This document shows positions 38,019-47,982 of a DNA stretch of 64,000 nucleotides, in pieces. Both the position numbers and the translations under genes were made by a program. The number at the start of each line of letters is the position of its first letter. Within the stretch, counting starts at the first letter, position 1. This stretch comes from Phaeovulum veldkampii DSM 11550. Lineage in GTDB: Bacteria > Pseudomonadota > Alphaproteobacteria > Rhodobacterales > Rhodobacteraceae. Below the pieces are notes generated by a model, which was given only the letters and a program-made list of their open reading frames with translations, had not been told where the DNA came from and did no database searches. The DNA lies in contig NZ_PZKF01000012.1 in NCBI RefSeq assembly GCF_003034995.1, positions 1 to 64,000 of the forward strand, in the 5' to 3' direction.

Positions 38019-38393
38019 ATGCGACGCATTTCCACCGGATCACCATTCGAGGCCACTATGGGCTATTCGCGCGCCGTGGTGAAGGGTGGCTGGTGTTTTG
38101 TGTCGGGCGTTACCGGCTATGACTATGCCACGATGACCATGCCCGAGGCCGTTGCCGATCAGGCGCGAAACTGCTTTGCCACCATCGCCCGCGTTCTGGA
38201 TGAGGCGGGCTTTGCCATGGCAGACATCGTACGCGTCCAATACACCGTCACCAGTGCCGCGATGGTAGATGACCTTGTGCCCGCCCTGGGCGACGCGCTG
38301 AGCGAGATCCGCCCGGCGGCTACAATGGTGATTGCCGGGTTGATCCGGCCCGAGATGAAGGTGGAGATCGAAGTCACCGCCTTCAAAGGCTAG
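38019..38393 (+). CDS. RidA family protein
   Basis: The 124-residue protein belongs to the YjgF/YER057c/UK114 (RidA) family, which hydrolyses reactive enamine/imine intermediates. It contains SRAVVKGGWCFVSGVTGYD, the NCFATIARVLDEAG helix and the conserved substrate-binding arginine in DIVRVQYTVT. An Ile-for-Glu type change near the C-terminus (the EVTAFKG end retains Glu) leaves the exact subfamily uncertain. It starts two bases after the rdgB stop. Confidence 0.88.
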   Translation: MRRISTGSPFEATMGYSRAVVKGGWCFVSGVTGYDYATMTMPEAVADQARNCFATIARVLDEAGFAMADIVRVQYTVTSAAMVDDLVPALGDALSEIRPAATMVIAGLIRPEMKVEIEVTAFKG

Positions 38394-38396
38394 GCA

Positions 38397-39551
38397 ATGG
38401 ACGACTGGCGCAATGGCGGGTTCGGGCTGTACCTGCACTGGCCCTTCTGCGCCTCCAAATGCCCCTATTGCGATTTCAACAGCCATGTAGCGGCCAGCAT
38501 CGACCAGAGGCGCTGGCAGGCCGCCTACCTGGCCGAGATCGCGCGCGTGGGCGCACTGACCAAGGGGCGTGTGCTGAGCACAGTCTTTTTCGGCGGCGGC
38601 ACGCCCTCGTTGATGGAGCCGGACCTGGTAGCCGCGATCCTGGATGCTGTGCGCCGCACATGGCGCATCGCAAACGATCTGGAGGTGACCCTGGAAGCCA
38701 ACCCCGGCAGCGTCGAGGCGGGGCGGTTCCGGGGCTATGCCGAGGCGGGGGTGAACCGGCTGTCGATGGGGGTGCAGGCGCTGAACGATGCCGATCTGGC
38801 CCGGCTGGGGCGGCGGCATACGGCGGCCGAGGCACGGGCGGCGTTTGACATTGCACGAGCGCAGTTTGACCGGGTCAGCTTTGATCTGATCTATGCGCGG
38901 CAGGACCAGACGCCCGCAGCCTGGGCCGCCGAATTGCGCGCCGCGCTGGCGATGACGGTCGATCATTTCTCGCTGTATCAGTTGACGGTCGAAGACGGCA
39001 CCGCCTTTGCCGCGCGCGCCGCGGCGGGCGGCCTGAGGGGCCTGCCAGAAGACGATACAGCAGCAGATATGTATCTGATGACACAAGATATTTGTGGCGA
39101 AGCGGGGTTGCCGGCCTATGAAGTTTCCAACCACGCGCGACCGGGGGCGGAAAGCCGACACAACCTGATATACTGGCGCTATGGCGATTATGCGGGCATC
39201 GGGCCGGGCGCGCATGGGCGGCTGACCTTGCCGGAGGGACGGTTTGCGATCGAGACGCCAAAAGCGCCGGGCGATTGGCTGACGCGAGTGGAGGGCGAGG
39301 GCACCGGGGAAAGCGCGCGCGCGGCGCTGACGTGCGCTGATCAGGCGGCGGAATATCTGATGATGGGGCTTAGGCTGGCAGAGGGCATCGACACCGCGCG
39401 CCACGAGGCGCTGGCAGGACGCGCCCTGCCCCGGCAAGCGGTTCAACAGTTGCAGGATCTGGGCATGATAGAGGCCAAGGCGGACCGGTTGCACGCCACC
39501 TCGGCGGGGCGGGCGGTGCTGAACGCGGTGATCCGTGAACTGTTGCCCTGA
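38397..39551 (+). CDS. hemW: Radical SAM heme chaperone HemW (coproporphyrinogen oxidase-like)
   Basis: HemW proteins bind heme and are thought to deliver it to membrane targets. They resemble HemN but lack its oxidase activity. The 384-residue protein has the radical SAM motif in HWPFCASKCPYCDFNSHV (C-x3-C-x2-C-x-F), FFGGGTPSLM, ANPGSVE, NRLSMGVQALND and DLIYARQDQT. The C-terminal HemN domain (GIGPGAHGRL, YLMMGLRLAEG) follows. It sits four bases after ridA and converges with parB. Confidence 0.94.
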   Translation: MDDWRNGGFGLYLHWPFCASKCPYCDFNSHVAASIDQRRWQAAYLAEIARVGALTKGRVLSTVFFGGGTPSLMEPDLVAAILDAVRRTWRIANDLEVTLEANPGSVEAGRFRGYAEAGVNRLSMGVQALNDADLARLGRRHTAAEARAAFDIARAQFDRVSFDLIYARQDQTPAAWAAELRAALAMTVDHFSLYQLTVEDGTAFAARAAAGGLRGLPEDDTAADMYLMTQDICGEAGLPAYEVSNHARPGAESRHNLIYWRYGDYAGIGPGAHGRLTLPEGRFAIETPKAPGDWLTRVEGEGTGESARAALTCADQAAEYLMMGLRLAEGIDTARHEALAGRALPRQAVQQLQDLGMIEAKADRLHATSAGRAVLNAVIRELLP

Positions 39552-39554
39552 TCC

Positions 39555-40460
39555 TCAGCGCATGGCGCTGAGGATTTGGCAAAGCTCATCCAGTTGATCG
39601 AGACTGCGATAGGTGATGGTGAGCATACCACCATCCATGCCTTTGTGGTCGATCACCACCCGCATTCCAAGATGCGCAGAAAGATCATTCTCAAGCACGC
39701 GGGTATCGGCATCCTTTTCGGCGCGGCGGGGCTGCGATGCGCCACCCGGCGCGGCCGCCTTGCGCGGGCCTTTGGCAAGCTGTTCGGTTTCGCGCACCGA
39801 CAGGCCCCGCGCCATCACCTCGCGCGCCAGCGCGGCGGGATCGGCGGTGGTGATCAGCGCGCGGGCATGGCCTGCCGTCAACTTGCCCTCGCGCAGCCAT
39901 CCCTGCACCTCGGCCGGAAGCTGCAGCAGGCGCATCAGATTGGCGATGTGGCTGCGGCTTTTCGACAGCGCCTCGGCCAGCTTTTCCTGGGTGTGACCGA
40001 ACCGCTCCATCAATTGCCGGTATCCCATCGCCTCTTCGACCGGGTTCAGATCGGCGCGCTGGATGTTTTCGATGATCGCAACTTCCAGCACCTCGGAATC
40101 GGTCAAATCGCGCACCACCACGGGCAGGTCGTGCAATTGCGCCAGCTGCGCAGCACGCCAACGTCGTTCGCCGGCGACGATTTCGAAATGGTCGGGCTTG
40201 GTGGGATGCTTGCGCACGATCAGCGGCTGGATGATACCCTTTTCGCGCAGAGACGCTGCAAGCTCTTCCAGCGCCTCGGGAACAAAATCGCGGCGCGGCT
40301 GTTCGGGGTTCGGCTCCAGCTTTTCGACGGGAACGAGCATTTCTCCGCGGCGCCCGCCAGCCTCGGACTGAGCCAGAGCGGTGGGCGCAAGGTTCACATC
40401 GGCCATCAGCGCCGAAAGGCCCCGGCCAAGGCCGCGGCGTTCGGGTTTCTTGTCGCTCAT
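39555..40460 (-). CDS. parB: Chromosome partitioning protein ParB
   Basis: CTP-dependent DNA clamp that loads at parS and spreads to organise the origin region. The 301-residue protein starts with the RRGLGRGLSALMAD box. It has the CTP-binding motif GERRWRAAQL near residue 110, the helix-turn-helix (SRSHIANLMRLLQLP) and a C-terminal dimerisation domain (GMRVVIDHKGMDGGMLTITYRSLDQLDEL). Its ATG overlaps the parA stop (ATGA). Two perfect parS sites lie 1.4 and 3.3 kb upstream. Confidence 0.97.
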   Translation of the reverse strand: MSDKKPERRGLGRGLSALMADVNLAPTALAQSEAGGRRGEMLVPVEKLEPNPEQPRRDFVPEALEELAASLREKGIIQPLIVRKHPTKPDHFEIVAGERRWRAAQLAQLHDLPVVVRDLTDSEVLEVAIIENIQRADLNPVEEAMGYRQLMERFGHTQEKLAEALSKSRSHIANLMRLLQLPAEVQGWLREGKLTAGHARALITTADPAALAREVMARGLSVRETEQLAKGPRKAAAPGGASQPRRAEKDADTRVLENDLSAHLGMRVVIDHKGMDGGMLTITYRSLDQLDELCQILSAMR

Positions 40461-41284
40461 CCTGCAATCCTTTCGCTGCCAATCGCGCGGTCATGGCGCG
40501 AGAGAAGTTCTTGCGCAAGGGCGCGATAGGCCAGGCTACCCTTGGAAGATGGGTCATAGGCGATAACTGGCAGCGCATAAGACGGCGCCTCGGACACCCG
40601 CACGTTACGCGGAATCATGGTGCGGAAGACGAGCTCACCCAAAGTTGCCCGCGCATCAGCCTCTACATGTTGTGATAGGTTGTTGCGCGCATCATACATC
40701 GTGAGAACAACCCCCTCGATGCGCAGGTCGGTATTGGCGCTTTGGCGCACCTCGCGCAGGGTCAGCATCAACTGCGACAACCCTTCGAGGGCGAAGAATT
40801 CAGCCTGTAGAGGCACCAGAACAGAATCGGCTGCAACCATCGCGTTGATCGTCAACAGGCTGAGGGACGGCGGGCAGTCGATCAGGATAAAGTCAAATCC
40901 ATAGCCGTCGATATCGGGCTGGCGCAGCGCATCATGCATCAGAAAGCTGCGCTTTTCATTCGATACCAACTCCATATCGGCTGAGGAGAGGTCGGTCGTG
41001 GCGGGACATAGCCAGAGATTTTCGACGGTGGTCGGCATGATGACATCAACCAGAGCCACATCGTCAAGAATTAGGTCATAGGTGGTATGGCGGCGATCCG
41101 CGGGCTCGACCCCAAGGCCGGTTGAGGCGTTGCCCTGCGGGTCAAGATCGACTAGCAACACGCGGCGCCCAGCCTCGGCCAACGCAGCGGACAGATTGAT
41201 CGCCGTGGTTGTCTTGCCCACGCCGCCCTTTTGATTTGCGATGGCGATGATGCGCGGTGCCGGGGGGCGGGTCGGATCAGACAC
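40457..41284 (-). CDS. parA: Chromosome partitioning ATPase ParA
   Basis: Forms the DNA-bound gradient that moves ParB-parS. The 275-residue protein has the deviant Walker A KGGVGKTTTAINLSAAL, the switch region DLDPQGNASTGLG and Walker B FDFILIDCPPSLSLLT. GTG 41284 is the start: AAAGGAG lies six bases upstream and the conserved region begins shortly after. The gene overlaps rsmG by 8 bp, the usual rsmG-parA-parB arrangement near alphaproteobacterial origins. Confidence 0.97.
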   Translation of the reverse strand: MSDPTRPPAPRIIAIANQKGGVGKTTTAINLSAALAEAGRRVLLVDLDPQGNASTGLGVEPADRRHTTYDLILDDVALVDVIMPTTVENLWLCPATTDLSSADMELVSNEKRSFLMHDALRQPDIDGYGFDFILIDCPPSLSLLTINAMVAADSVLVPLQAEFFALEGLSQLMLTLREVRQSANTDLRIEGVVLTMYDARNNLSQHVEADARATLGELVFRTMIPRNVRVSEAPSYALPVIAYDPSSKGSLAYRALAQELLSRHDRAIGSERIAG

Positions 41285-41909
41285 GGCGGGCTCCTTTGAT
41301 TTCCAGCACGACCGAATCGGGGTCTGTAACGCTGGGATGCACAATCGGATCGAAGGCCCAGGCGGACCGGGCGCGGGCCAGCTCGGCGCGCCATTGCGCC
41401 CCTTTTGGAAAGAGTGCGACGCCCGCGGCGGCCAGATGGCGGTCAGCAAACTCCATCAGCTTCGGAAGCGGGGCCAGAGCCCGAGCGCTAAGAATGTTGG
41501 CGTTCAGAGGTGCAAGCGATTCTATTCGTTCGGCGCAGATGCGAACCGAAATGCCGGTTTCACGCGCAACCGTTGAGAGGAACGCCGCCTTTCGCGCGTC
41601 GGATTCGACCAGCGTTACGGCAAGGTCTGGCGCCTGTTCCGTAGCCAGAATTGCGACAACGAGGCCTGGAAAGCCGGCGCCGCTTCCCAGATCGGCCCAG
41701 ATACCGGCTTTGGTGGCGGTAAGTGAGAATATCTGTGCCGAGTCCAGAAAGTGGCGTGACCATATCTGCGAAAGGCTGGCAGGCGAAACCAGATTGATGG
41801 CCGCGGACCATTTGCGCAGCAATGCGGCATAGGTATCGAAGCGAGCTTCTGTTTCACGTGAAACATTTGCCGCGCGCAGAAATGACTCGCGATCCGCCTC
41901 TGCCATCAT
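41277..41909 (-). CDS. rsmG: 16S rRNA (guanine-527-N7)-methyltransferase RsmG
   Basis: Methylates G527 of 16S rRNA using S-adenosylmethionine. The 210-residue protein shows the Rossmann SAM site [35 protein letters not shown] and the [13 protein letters not shown] region. It overlaps mnmG (ATGA) and parA. Codons for residues 15-20 are part of a parS site, which fixes the local protein sequence NVSRET. Confidence 0.95.
   Translation of the reverse strand: MMAEADRESFLRAANVSRETEARFDTYAALLRKWSAAINLVSPASLSQIWSRHFLDSAQIFSLTATKAGIWADLGSGAGFPGLVVAILATEQAPDLAVTLVESDARKAAFLSTVARETGISVRICAERIESLAPLNANILSARALAPLPKLMEFADRHLAAAGVALFPKGAQWRAELARARSAWAFDPIVHPSVTDPDSVVLEIKGARRV
41850..41865. other. parS centromere site 1 (inside rsmG)
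   Basis: TGTTTCACGTGAAACA, a perfect 16-bp palindrome identical to the bacterial parS consensus, lies in the 5' part of rsmG, 1.4 kb from parB. ParB should load here. Confidence 0.95.
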
Positions 41910-43777
41910 GCCGAGCGCGCCCGTTGCTGCTGGCGCAGCTTGGCCAGAATCAGGGTCAGCGCCGCCGGCGTTATCCCATCGACCCGGCCCGCCTGCGCCA
42001 AGGTCTGCGGCTGTGAGCGGGCCAGTTTGCCGCGCAACTCGTTCGACAAACCCTGCAACGCGGCGAAATCAAAACCATCCGGGATTGCCCAGTTCTCATC
42101 CCGCTCAATGGCCTGCGCCTCGTCGTTCTGGCGCTCGATATAGTTGGCATAAAGCGCATCACGGGCAAGTTGCTCGGCAATCTCTGGCGCAATCGCGGCC
42201 AACTCTGGAGCGGCATCGCGCAATTGAGCGAACCGAACATCCGGGAAGGACAGCAACGCAAATGCGCTGCGGCGCATGCCATCTTGATTAACACGAATCC
42301 CTCGGGCCATCGCCTCTTTCGGCGTGAACTGCGCCGAATCAAGGAGACTGCGCCCCGCTTCCAACGCGGACATCTTCTGCGCAAACAGATCGGCGCGCTG
42401 GTCCGAAACGCAACCCAGCGCGCGGCCTATGCCAGTCAATCGCTGATCAGCATTATCGGCCCGCAGCGACAGGCGAAATTCGGCGCGCGAGGTAAACATG
42501 CGGTAGGGTTCGCTCACACCGCGCGTGACGAGATCATCGATCATCACGCCGATATAGCTGGTGCGGCGACTGAAGATGACAGGCTCTGCCCCACGGGCTG
42601 AAAGGGCGGCATTGACACCGGCCACCAATCCTTGTGCGCCCGCCTCCTCATAGCCCGTGGTGCCGTTGATCTGGCCGGCTAGATACAGCCCCGGCCGATC
42701 ACGCAACTCCAGCGTCGGCCGCAGCGCCCGCGGGTCAACAAAGTCATATTCAATCGCGTAGCCTGGCTGAAGGATCCTCACATTCTCAAGGCCGCGGATC
42801 GAACGAACGTAATCAGCCTGTACATCCTCGGGAAGCGACGTTGAAATGCCGTTTGGGTAAACGGTCGGGTCATCTAGACCCTCGGGCTCCAGAAACACCT
42901 GATGCGAGGTCTTGTCAGCGAAGCGGACGATCTTGTCCTCGATCGAGGGGCAATAGCGCGGCCCGACTCCCTCAATATACCCGCCATACATCGCCGATCG
43001 GCTCAGGTTTTCGCGGATGATGTCATGCGTTCGCTCATTCGTGTGGGTAATCCCGCAAGACACCTGCCGCACAAAAGGCGCAGAATTCACGAACGAAAAC
43101 ATCACCGGGTCATCATCGCCCGGCTGGCTTTCAAGGATGTCCCAGTTGATCGTGCGGCCATCAAGGCGCGGCGGGGTGCCGGTTTTAAGCCGCCCCAACG
43201 GCAGACCCATGGCCTCGATCCGCTTTGCCAAAGGAACAGAGGGGCGATCACCCATCCGCCCGCCTTCAGAACGCCGGTCCCCAATGTGGATGAGCCCGCG
43301 CAGGAAGGTGCCCGAAGTCAGAATGACAGCCTCCGCCGTTATCTGCGCCCCATCACCCAGAATAACTCCACCGATGCGGCCCGCATTGACGATGAAATCT
43401 GTGGCTTCTCCCTCGATGATCGTCAGATTCGGTTGTGCGGATAACATCGCCTGCACAGCCCTGCAATAAAGCGTGCGGTCCGCCTGAGCGCGGGGGCCCT
43501 GAACCGCTGGCCCCTTTTTCCGGTTTAGCAGCCGGAACTGAATTCCAGCGCGGTCTGCCGCCTGCCCCATCACGCCATCCAGCGCATCAATTTCGCGCAC
43601 CAGATGACCCTTGCCCAGGCCACCAATTGCGGGGTTACAGGACATGACGCCAATCGCCGCCGCCCTCAGCGTGACCAGCGCCGTGCGCGCACCCATCCGC
43701 GCCGCGGCATGGGCAGCCTCGGTTCCGGCGTGGCCGCCACCAACAACGATCACGTCAAAATGTTTCACGTGAAACAC
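41906..43777 (-). CDS. mnmG: tRNA 5-carboxymethylaminomethyluridine synthase subunit MnmG
   Basis: With MnmE it modifies U34 of certain tRNAs. The 623-residue FAD protein has the dinucleotide fold [38 protein letters not shown], the catalytic-region [17 protein letters not shown]-type segment, and a C-terminal helical domain that binds MnmE. The first six codons (MFHVKH) are supplied by a parS site. It lies 3 bp from mnmE and overlaps rsmG. Confidence 0.97.
   Translation of the reverse strand: MFHVKHFDVIVVGGGHAGTEAAHAAARMGARTALVTLRAAAIGVMSCNPAIGGLGKGHLVREIDALDGVMGQAADRAGIQFRLLNRKKGPAVQGPRAQADRTLYCRAVQAMLSAQPNLTIIEGEATDFIVNAGRIGGVILGDGAQITAEAVILTSGTFLRGLIHIGDRRSEGGRMGDRPSVPLAKRIEAMGLPLGRLKTGTPPRLDGRTINWDILESQPGDDDPVMFSFVNSAPFVRQVSCGITHTNERTHDIIRENLSRSAMYGGYIEGVGPRYCPSIEDKIVRFADKTSHQVFLEPEGLDDPTVYPNGISTSLPEDVQADYVRSIRGLENVRILQPGYAIEYDFVDPRALRPTLELRDRPGLYLAGQINGTTGYEEAGAQGLVAGVNAALSARGAEPVIFSRRTSYIGVMIDDLVTRGVSEPYRMFTSRAEFRLSLRADNADQRLTGIGRALGCVSDQRADLFAQKMSALEAGRSLLDSAQFTPKEAMARGIRVNQDGMRRSAFALLSFPDVRFAQLRDAAPELAAIAPEIAEQLARDALYANYIERQNDEAQAIERDENWAIPDGFDFAALQGLSNELRGKLARSQPQTLAQAGRVDGITPAALTLILAKLRQQQRARSA
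43761..43776. other. parS centromere site 2 (at the mnmG start)
   Basis: A second perfect TGTTTCACGTGAAACA covers the mnmG start codon region, 1.9 kb from site 1 and about 3.4 kb from the putative oriC. Confidence 0.95.
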
Positions 43778-43780
43778 CCC

Positions 43781-45064
43781 TCACTTGCCAATGCAAAAGC
43801 TGGCAAAAATCTCATCCAGCAGATGTTCGACATCCACCCGACCCACAAGCATCTCCAGCGCCCGGATAGCACTGCGAAGCCCCTCAGCGGCCAGTTCAAC
43901 CCTGTCCGCCCCCTTCAATACCTCAGAGCGCGCCGATTCCATAGCCTCTACCGCTCGCGTCAGCGCAAACCGGTGTCGCTCGCGCGTCATAACGCCCGCA
44001 CCTGCGGCACGGGCTGACAGTATCCGCGTAATTTCGGCAACCAGACGGTCGATCCCCTCGCCTGTCTTGCCCGACACCGCAAGCCCAACCCCACCGCCCA
44101 GATCGGCCTTTCCCTGAACGATCAGATCGTCGCCCTCCGGAGCGATCAGAGGCACATCTTCGTCATCAAGCAGAAATACCCGAAGATCGGCCGCACGGGC
44201 CCGGTCCAGCGCGCGGGCGATGCCAATACCTTCGATCATGTCCTGCGCCTCACGCAACCCGGCCGTGTCCAGCACCGTCACGGCCAGACCTCCAAGGTCC
44301 ATCCGCACCTCGATTACATCGCGCGTGGTGCCCGCAATATCCGAGGTGATCGCTGCCTCTCTGCCCGCCAAAGCATTGAGAAGAGTTGATTTTCCGGCAT
44401 TTGGCCGACCCAGGATGGCAACCTCGAACCCCTCTCGCACCCGTTCAGCCGCACCCAGCCGGCGCATTTCATCCCGCAGGCTTGTCGCCACGCCGTCGAT
44501 CAGCGCCAGAACCTCCGGCACTACGTCAACCGGCACATCCTCATCGGCAAAGTCGATTGTGGCCTCCAGCAGCGCCGCAGCACGCACCAGATCTGCGCGC
44601 CACCCATCGACCACCCGCCCCAACGCACCAGACAAAACCCGCAGCGCCTGCTTGCGCTGCGCCTCGGTCTCGGCCTCAATCAGATCGGCCAGACCCTCGA
44701 CCTGCGCAAGGTCCAGGCGCCCCTGCTCCAGCGCGCGCCGGGTAAACTCCCCAGGCTCTGCCAAGCGCAGACCCGGCAGAGCACCCAGTGCACGCAGCAC
44801 GGCGGAAACCGTCGCCACCGCGCCATGCACATGCAGTTCGGCCACCTCTTCGCCGGTAAAGCTGGCCCCGGCGGCAAAGCAGATCACGACCGCCTCATCC
44901 AGCACATCATCCGCCAGCCAGAGCTTGCGCAAACCAGCCACGCGCGGCTCAGGCAGGCTCCCGGCAAGGCTGCGCACGGCCGCCCAGGCCCCCGACCCCG
45001 ACAGACGGATGACAGACACGCCCGCCTTGCCACGGGCCGAAGCCAGAGCAAAAATCGTATCCAT
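43781..45064 (-). CDS. mnmE: tRNA modification GTPase MnmE
   Basis: GTPase partner of MnmG. The 427-residue protein has an N-terminal folate-binding domain ([22 protein letters not shown]), the helical domain, and an inserted G domain: G1 [13 protein letters not shown]2/G3 region [11 protein letters not shown] and [10 protein letters not shown]. It ends in the invariant C-terminal CIGK. ATG 45064 is preferred to the preceding TTG. Confidence 0.97.
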   Translation of the reverse strand: MDTIFALASARGKAGVSVIRLSGSGAWAAVRSLAGSLPEPRVAGLRKLWLADDVLDEAVVICFAAGASFTGEEVAELHVHGAVATVSAVLRALGALPGLRLAEPGEFTRRALEQGRLDLAQVEGLADLIEAETEAQRKQALRVLSGALGRVVDGWRADLVRAAALLEATIDFADEDVPVDVVPEVLALIDGVATSLRDEMRRLGAAERVREGFEVAILGRPNAGKSTLLNALAGREAAITSDIAGTTRDVIEVRMDLGGLAVTVLDTAGLREAQDMIEGIGIARALDRARAADLRVFLLDDEDVPLIAPEGDDLIVQGKADLGGGVGLAVSGKTGEGIDRLVAEITRILSARAAGAGVMTRERHRFALTRAVEAMESARSEVLKGADRVELAAEGLRSAIRALEMLVGRVDVEHLLDEIFASFCIGK

Positions 45065-45112
45065 CAACGTAACCCCTTATGGGTAAACGATAAAGTTCAG
45101 ACCTATGGGCCG

Positions 45113-46384
45113 TCAGGCGTTCATCGACTCGAAAAACTCGCCATTCGTCTTGGTCTGCTTCAGCTTTGAGATCAGGAACTCGATTGCATCGGTCGTGCCC
45201 ATCGGGTTCAGGATGCGCCGCAACAGATAGGTCTTCTGCAAATCTTTTGCATCCACCAGAAGCTCTTCTTTCCGGGTGCCCGACTTCAAAATATCCATCG
45301 CCGGGAACACCCGTTTATCGGCTACTTTCCTGTCCAACACGATCTCGCTGTTGCCGGTACCCTTGAATTCCTCAAAGATCACTTCGTCCATCCGGCTACC
45401 GGTGTCGATCAGCGCAGTGGCGATAATGGTCAGACTGCCGCCCTCTTCAATATTGCGCGCCGCACCGAAAAATCGCTTCGGGCGCTGCAAGGCGTTAGCA
45501 TCCACACCACCGGTCAGCACCTTGCCCGACGAAGGCACAACGGTGTTGAACGCACGTCCAAGCCGCGTGATCGAATCAAGCAAGATCACCACATCGCGCT
45601 TGTGCTCGACAAGTCGCTTGGCTTTCTCGATCACCATTTCGGCCACCGCAACGTGCCGGGTCGCCGGCTCGTCGAAGGTTGACGAAATCACCTCACCCTT
45701 CACGCTACGCTGCATGTCGGTCACCTCTTCGGGGCGTTCGTCAATCAGCAGCACGATCAGATAAACCTCAGGGTGGTTCTTTTCGATCGAATTGGCGATA
45801 TTTTGCAGCAGCACCGTCTTGCCGGTGCGCGGCGGCGCGACGATCAAGCTGCGCTGGCCCTTTCCAATCGGTGCCACCAAGTCGATAATCCGGGCCGAGC
45901 GGTCGCGGATCGTCGGATCTTCGACCTCCATCTTCAGCCGTTCAGTCGGATACAGCGGGGTGAGATTTTCAAACGCCACCTTGTGTCGCGCGCGTTCGGG
46001 ATCTTGGAAATTGATTCGCTCGACATTGGTCAGCGCAAAATAGCGTTCATTTTCACCCGGTGCCCGCATGATACCTTCGACGGTATCGCCGGTGCGCAGC
46101 GAATGATGGCGGATCATGTCGGGGCTTACATAGATGTCATCAGGACCCGGCAGATAGTTTGCCTCGGGCGAGCGCAGAAAGCCAAACCCGTCCTGCAAAA
46201 CCTCCAGCACGCCATCTCCGCCGATCTCCAGCCCTTCTTCAGCATGCTCCTTGAGGATCGAGAACATCATCTCGCCCTTGCGCATGGTCGAGGCGTTCTC
46301 GATTTCCCACTCCTCGGCCATCGAAAGCAGATCGGCCGGGCTTTTCGCCTTCAGGTCGGACAGGTTCAAACGCTCTTGGCTCAT
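45113..46384 (-). CDS. rho: Transcription termination factor Rho
   Basis: RNA-dependent ATPase/helicase. The 423-residue protein has the N-terminal Rho_N/RNA-binding OSB fold ([30 protein letters not shown]), then the hexameric ATPase core: Walker [14 protein letters not shown], Walker [17 protein letters not shown], and Q/R-loop [24 protein letters not shown]. Adjacent to mnmE, as usual near alphaproteobacterial origins. An upstream inverted repeat may act in autoregulation. Confidence 0.97.
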   Translation of the reverse strand: MSQERLNLSDLKAKSPADLLSMAEEWEIENASTMRKGEMMFSILKEHAEEGLEIGGDGVLEVLQDGFGFLRSPEANYLPGPDDIYVSPDMIRHHSLRTGDTVEGIMRAPGENERYFALTNVERINFQDPERARHKVAFENLTPLYPTERLKMEVEDPTIRDRSARIIDLVAPIGKGQRSLIVAPPRTGKTVLLQNIANSIEKNHPEVYLIVLLIDERPEEVTDMQRSVKGEVISSTFDEPATRHVAVAEMVIEKAKRLVEHKRDVVILLDSITRLGRAFNTVVPSSGKVLTGGVDANALQRPKRFFGAARNIEEGGSLTIIATALIDTGSRMDEVIFEEFKGTGNSEIVLDRKVADKRVFPAMDILKSGTRKEELLVDAKDLQKTYLLRRILNPMGTTDAIEFLISKLKQTKTNGEFFESMNA

Positions 46385-46454
46385 GGCACTTCCACAGGGG
46401 GCAAAGGCGCCGACGAAGGGCGCGCAAGGATGGATTCGGGAAAACCCTACGACC

Positions 46455-46477
46455 GGACGGTCAGGCTTGAACCGTCC
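46455..46477 (-). terminator. Hairpin between hemJ and rho
   Basis: GGACGGT and ACCGTCC form a 7-bp stem with a 9-nt loop, 33 bp after hemJ and 70 bp before rho. It may end hemJ transcription or act in the rho leader; no strong T-run is visible. Confidence 0.4.
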
Positions 46478-46510
46478 CTATCCCTGCCCCTGCGCAAAGT
46501 CAACAAAGCC

Positions 46511-46978
46511 TCAGAATTTCAAGAATACCGCCAGAACAATCACCACCATCAGGATCGTGGGCAATTCGTTCATCATGCGATACTGACGACCCGTCAGTCG
46601 GTTTGCACCAGCCATGAAATCCTTGCGTCGTGCTGCAAGCCACATGTGAAACACCGTCATGGCAATGATCGAGAACCCTTTGGCCCAAGGCCAGATCAAC
46701 GACCAGTCGATCACGCCCGGCGTAAACACCAGCATCAGTCCGAAAAACCAGGTCGAGATTGCCGAAGGGTTCATGATTGCTTTCAGCAGCAGCCGTTCCT
46801 GATGCTGAAACAACAGGTCCATCTCGCTGCCTGTGACAACGCCAGCCTTCTTCAGCCCCTCGACATGGTAGACGTACAGCCGCGGCAGATAGAACAGACC
46901 AGCCATCCAGGCCAGAACTGACATCACATGAAATGCCTTCACCCAAGGATACCAGCTCAACAGAAAATCGCCCATCAT
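46511..46978 (-). CDS. hemJ: Protoporphyrinogen IX oxidase HemJ
   Basis: Oxidises protoporphyrinogen IX to protoporphyrin IX in heme synthesis. The 155-residue inner-membrane protein has four predicted helices with the conserved AFHVMSVLAWMAGLFYLPRLYVYH segment (heme-ligand histidine), and LLLKAIMNPSAISTWFFGLML, FHMWLAARRKDF, and RMMNELPTILMVVIV. Length and pattern match TIGR00701. It is the last gene on the left side of the putative oriC. Confidence 0.93.
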   Translation of the reverse strand: MMGDFLLSWYPWVKAFHVMSVLAWMAGLFYLPRLYVYHVEGLKKAGVVTGSEMDLLFQHQERLLLKAIMNPSAISTWFFGLMLVFTPGVIDWSLIWPWAKGFSIIAMTVFHMWLAARRKDFMAGANRLTGRQYRMMNELPTILMVVIVLAVFLKF

Positions 46979-47385
46979 CTTGCCCTTCGCTGTGTCGGTG
47001 TCACCCTAAGAATAAGTAAAGAGATTGAAAAGATGATGATGATGTAGGGGCGGTGGACAATGTGGACTACATCGGCACACCCTGCACTATCCACAGCGCC
47101 GCAGCCTGTGGATAAAGCTGTGCCTAACTCTGAAAAATTTCCAAGTGTCAAAAATATATGTTTTATATCAACTGCTTAACATGCTATTTATTGTTTATTT
47201 AATGTGGACAATACACCGCGCTTCGTCACTGTGGCAGATCATCCACAGCTATGGGGAATTGTTCTCCTCAGGTGGAAAAGCCATCGGCTTTCTTGACAAA
47301 ACCTCCCGGTTTCGGGGATCGCTGTCTGGGGCAGCAGTTTGCCTCATGGTTCGCCCCGGCTTCACCCCAGTTTATCCACAGGCTC
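46979..47385. other. Putative chromosomal replication origin (oriC)
   Basis: This 407-bp gene-free gap is the most AT-rich stretch of the window (47131-47202 especially, a likely unwinding element). It contains DnaA boxes: perfect TTATCCACA at 47372-47380 (plus strand) and 47107-47115 (minus strand), and single-mismatch boxes at 47087-47095, 47203-47211 and 47239-47247. Genes on the left run leftward and those on the right run rightward. rho-mnmEG-rsmG-parAB and maf-aroE-coaE-dnaQ flank it, the classic alphaproteobacterial origin neighbourhood. A near-match CtrA-type motif (TTAA-N7-TTTA) starts at 47176. Confidence 0.85.
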
Positions 47386-47982
47386 ATGCACACGCCCCTG
47401 ATCCTTGCCTCCGGCTCCGAAATCCGCGCGCGGTTGCTGCGTGGCGCGGGGCTGTCGCCACAGGTGATTTCTCCGCGGATCGACGAAGAGGCGATCCGCA
47501 CGGCGCTTTTGGCCGAGGGTGCAAGCCCGCGTGATCTGGCCGACCTCCTGGCCGAGATGAAAACGCGCAAGCTGTCAGAGCGGCATCCGGGTGCCTTGGT
47601 TCTCGGCGCCGATCAGGTGCTGGACTGTGACGGACAGATATTTTCCAAGCCTACCTCGCCCGACGATGCGGCAGCCCAGCTTGCGCGGCTTTCTGGTCGC
47701 AGTCACCGGCTGCTGTCGGCTCTCGTCGTGTCGCAAGACGGCAAACCGGTCTGGCGCCATATTGGCGAAGCGCGGTTGACCATGCACCCTATCCCTGAGC
47801 CGGAACGCACCGCCTATCTGTTGCGCAACTGGCCCGACATCCGCCATTGTGTCGGCTGCTACAAACTCGAAGAGGAAGGCGCGCGGCTGTTCTCGCGCAT
47901 TGAAGGCGACTATTTCACCATTCTGGGCTTGCCCCTGATCGAGTTCCTGTCCTGGCTTCGGTTCCGAGGAGACTTCGCCTGA
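47386..47982 (+). CDS. maf: Maf family nucleotide pyrophosphatase
   Basis: House-cleaning pyrophosphatase acting on modified or canonical nucleoside triphosphates. The 198-residue protein has LILASGSEIRARLL, the catalytic GADQVLDCDG, and ISRIEGDYFTILGLPL (here FSRIEGDYFTILGLP). Starting at ATG 47386, it begins only six bases after a perfect DnaA box. The longer frame upstream runs through the origin and is not coding. Overlaps aroE (TGATG). Confidence 0.93.
   Translation: MHTPLILASGSEIRARLLRGAGLSPQVISPRIDEEAIRTALLAEGASPRDLADLLAEMKTRKLSERHPGALVLGADQVLDCDGQIFSKPTSPDDAAAQLARLSGRSHRLLSALVVSQDGKPVWRHIGEARLTMHPIPEPERTAYLLRNWPDIRHCVGCYKLEEEGARLFSRIEGDYFTILGLPLIEFLSWLRFRGDFA

Noticed and set aside
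46641-46655. Possible third parS (CACATGTGAAACACC in hemJ)
   Set aside because: Only one half-site matches; the other arm is wrong, so it is not a palindrome.
47145-47534. 129-codon frame running through the origin region
   Set aside because: Crosses DnaA boxes and AT-rich DNA and continues out of frame into maf; not coding.
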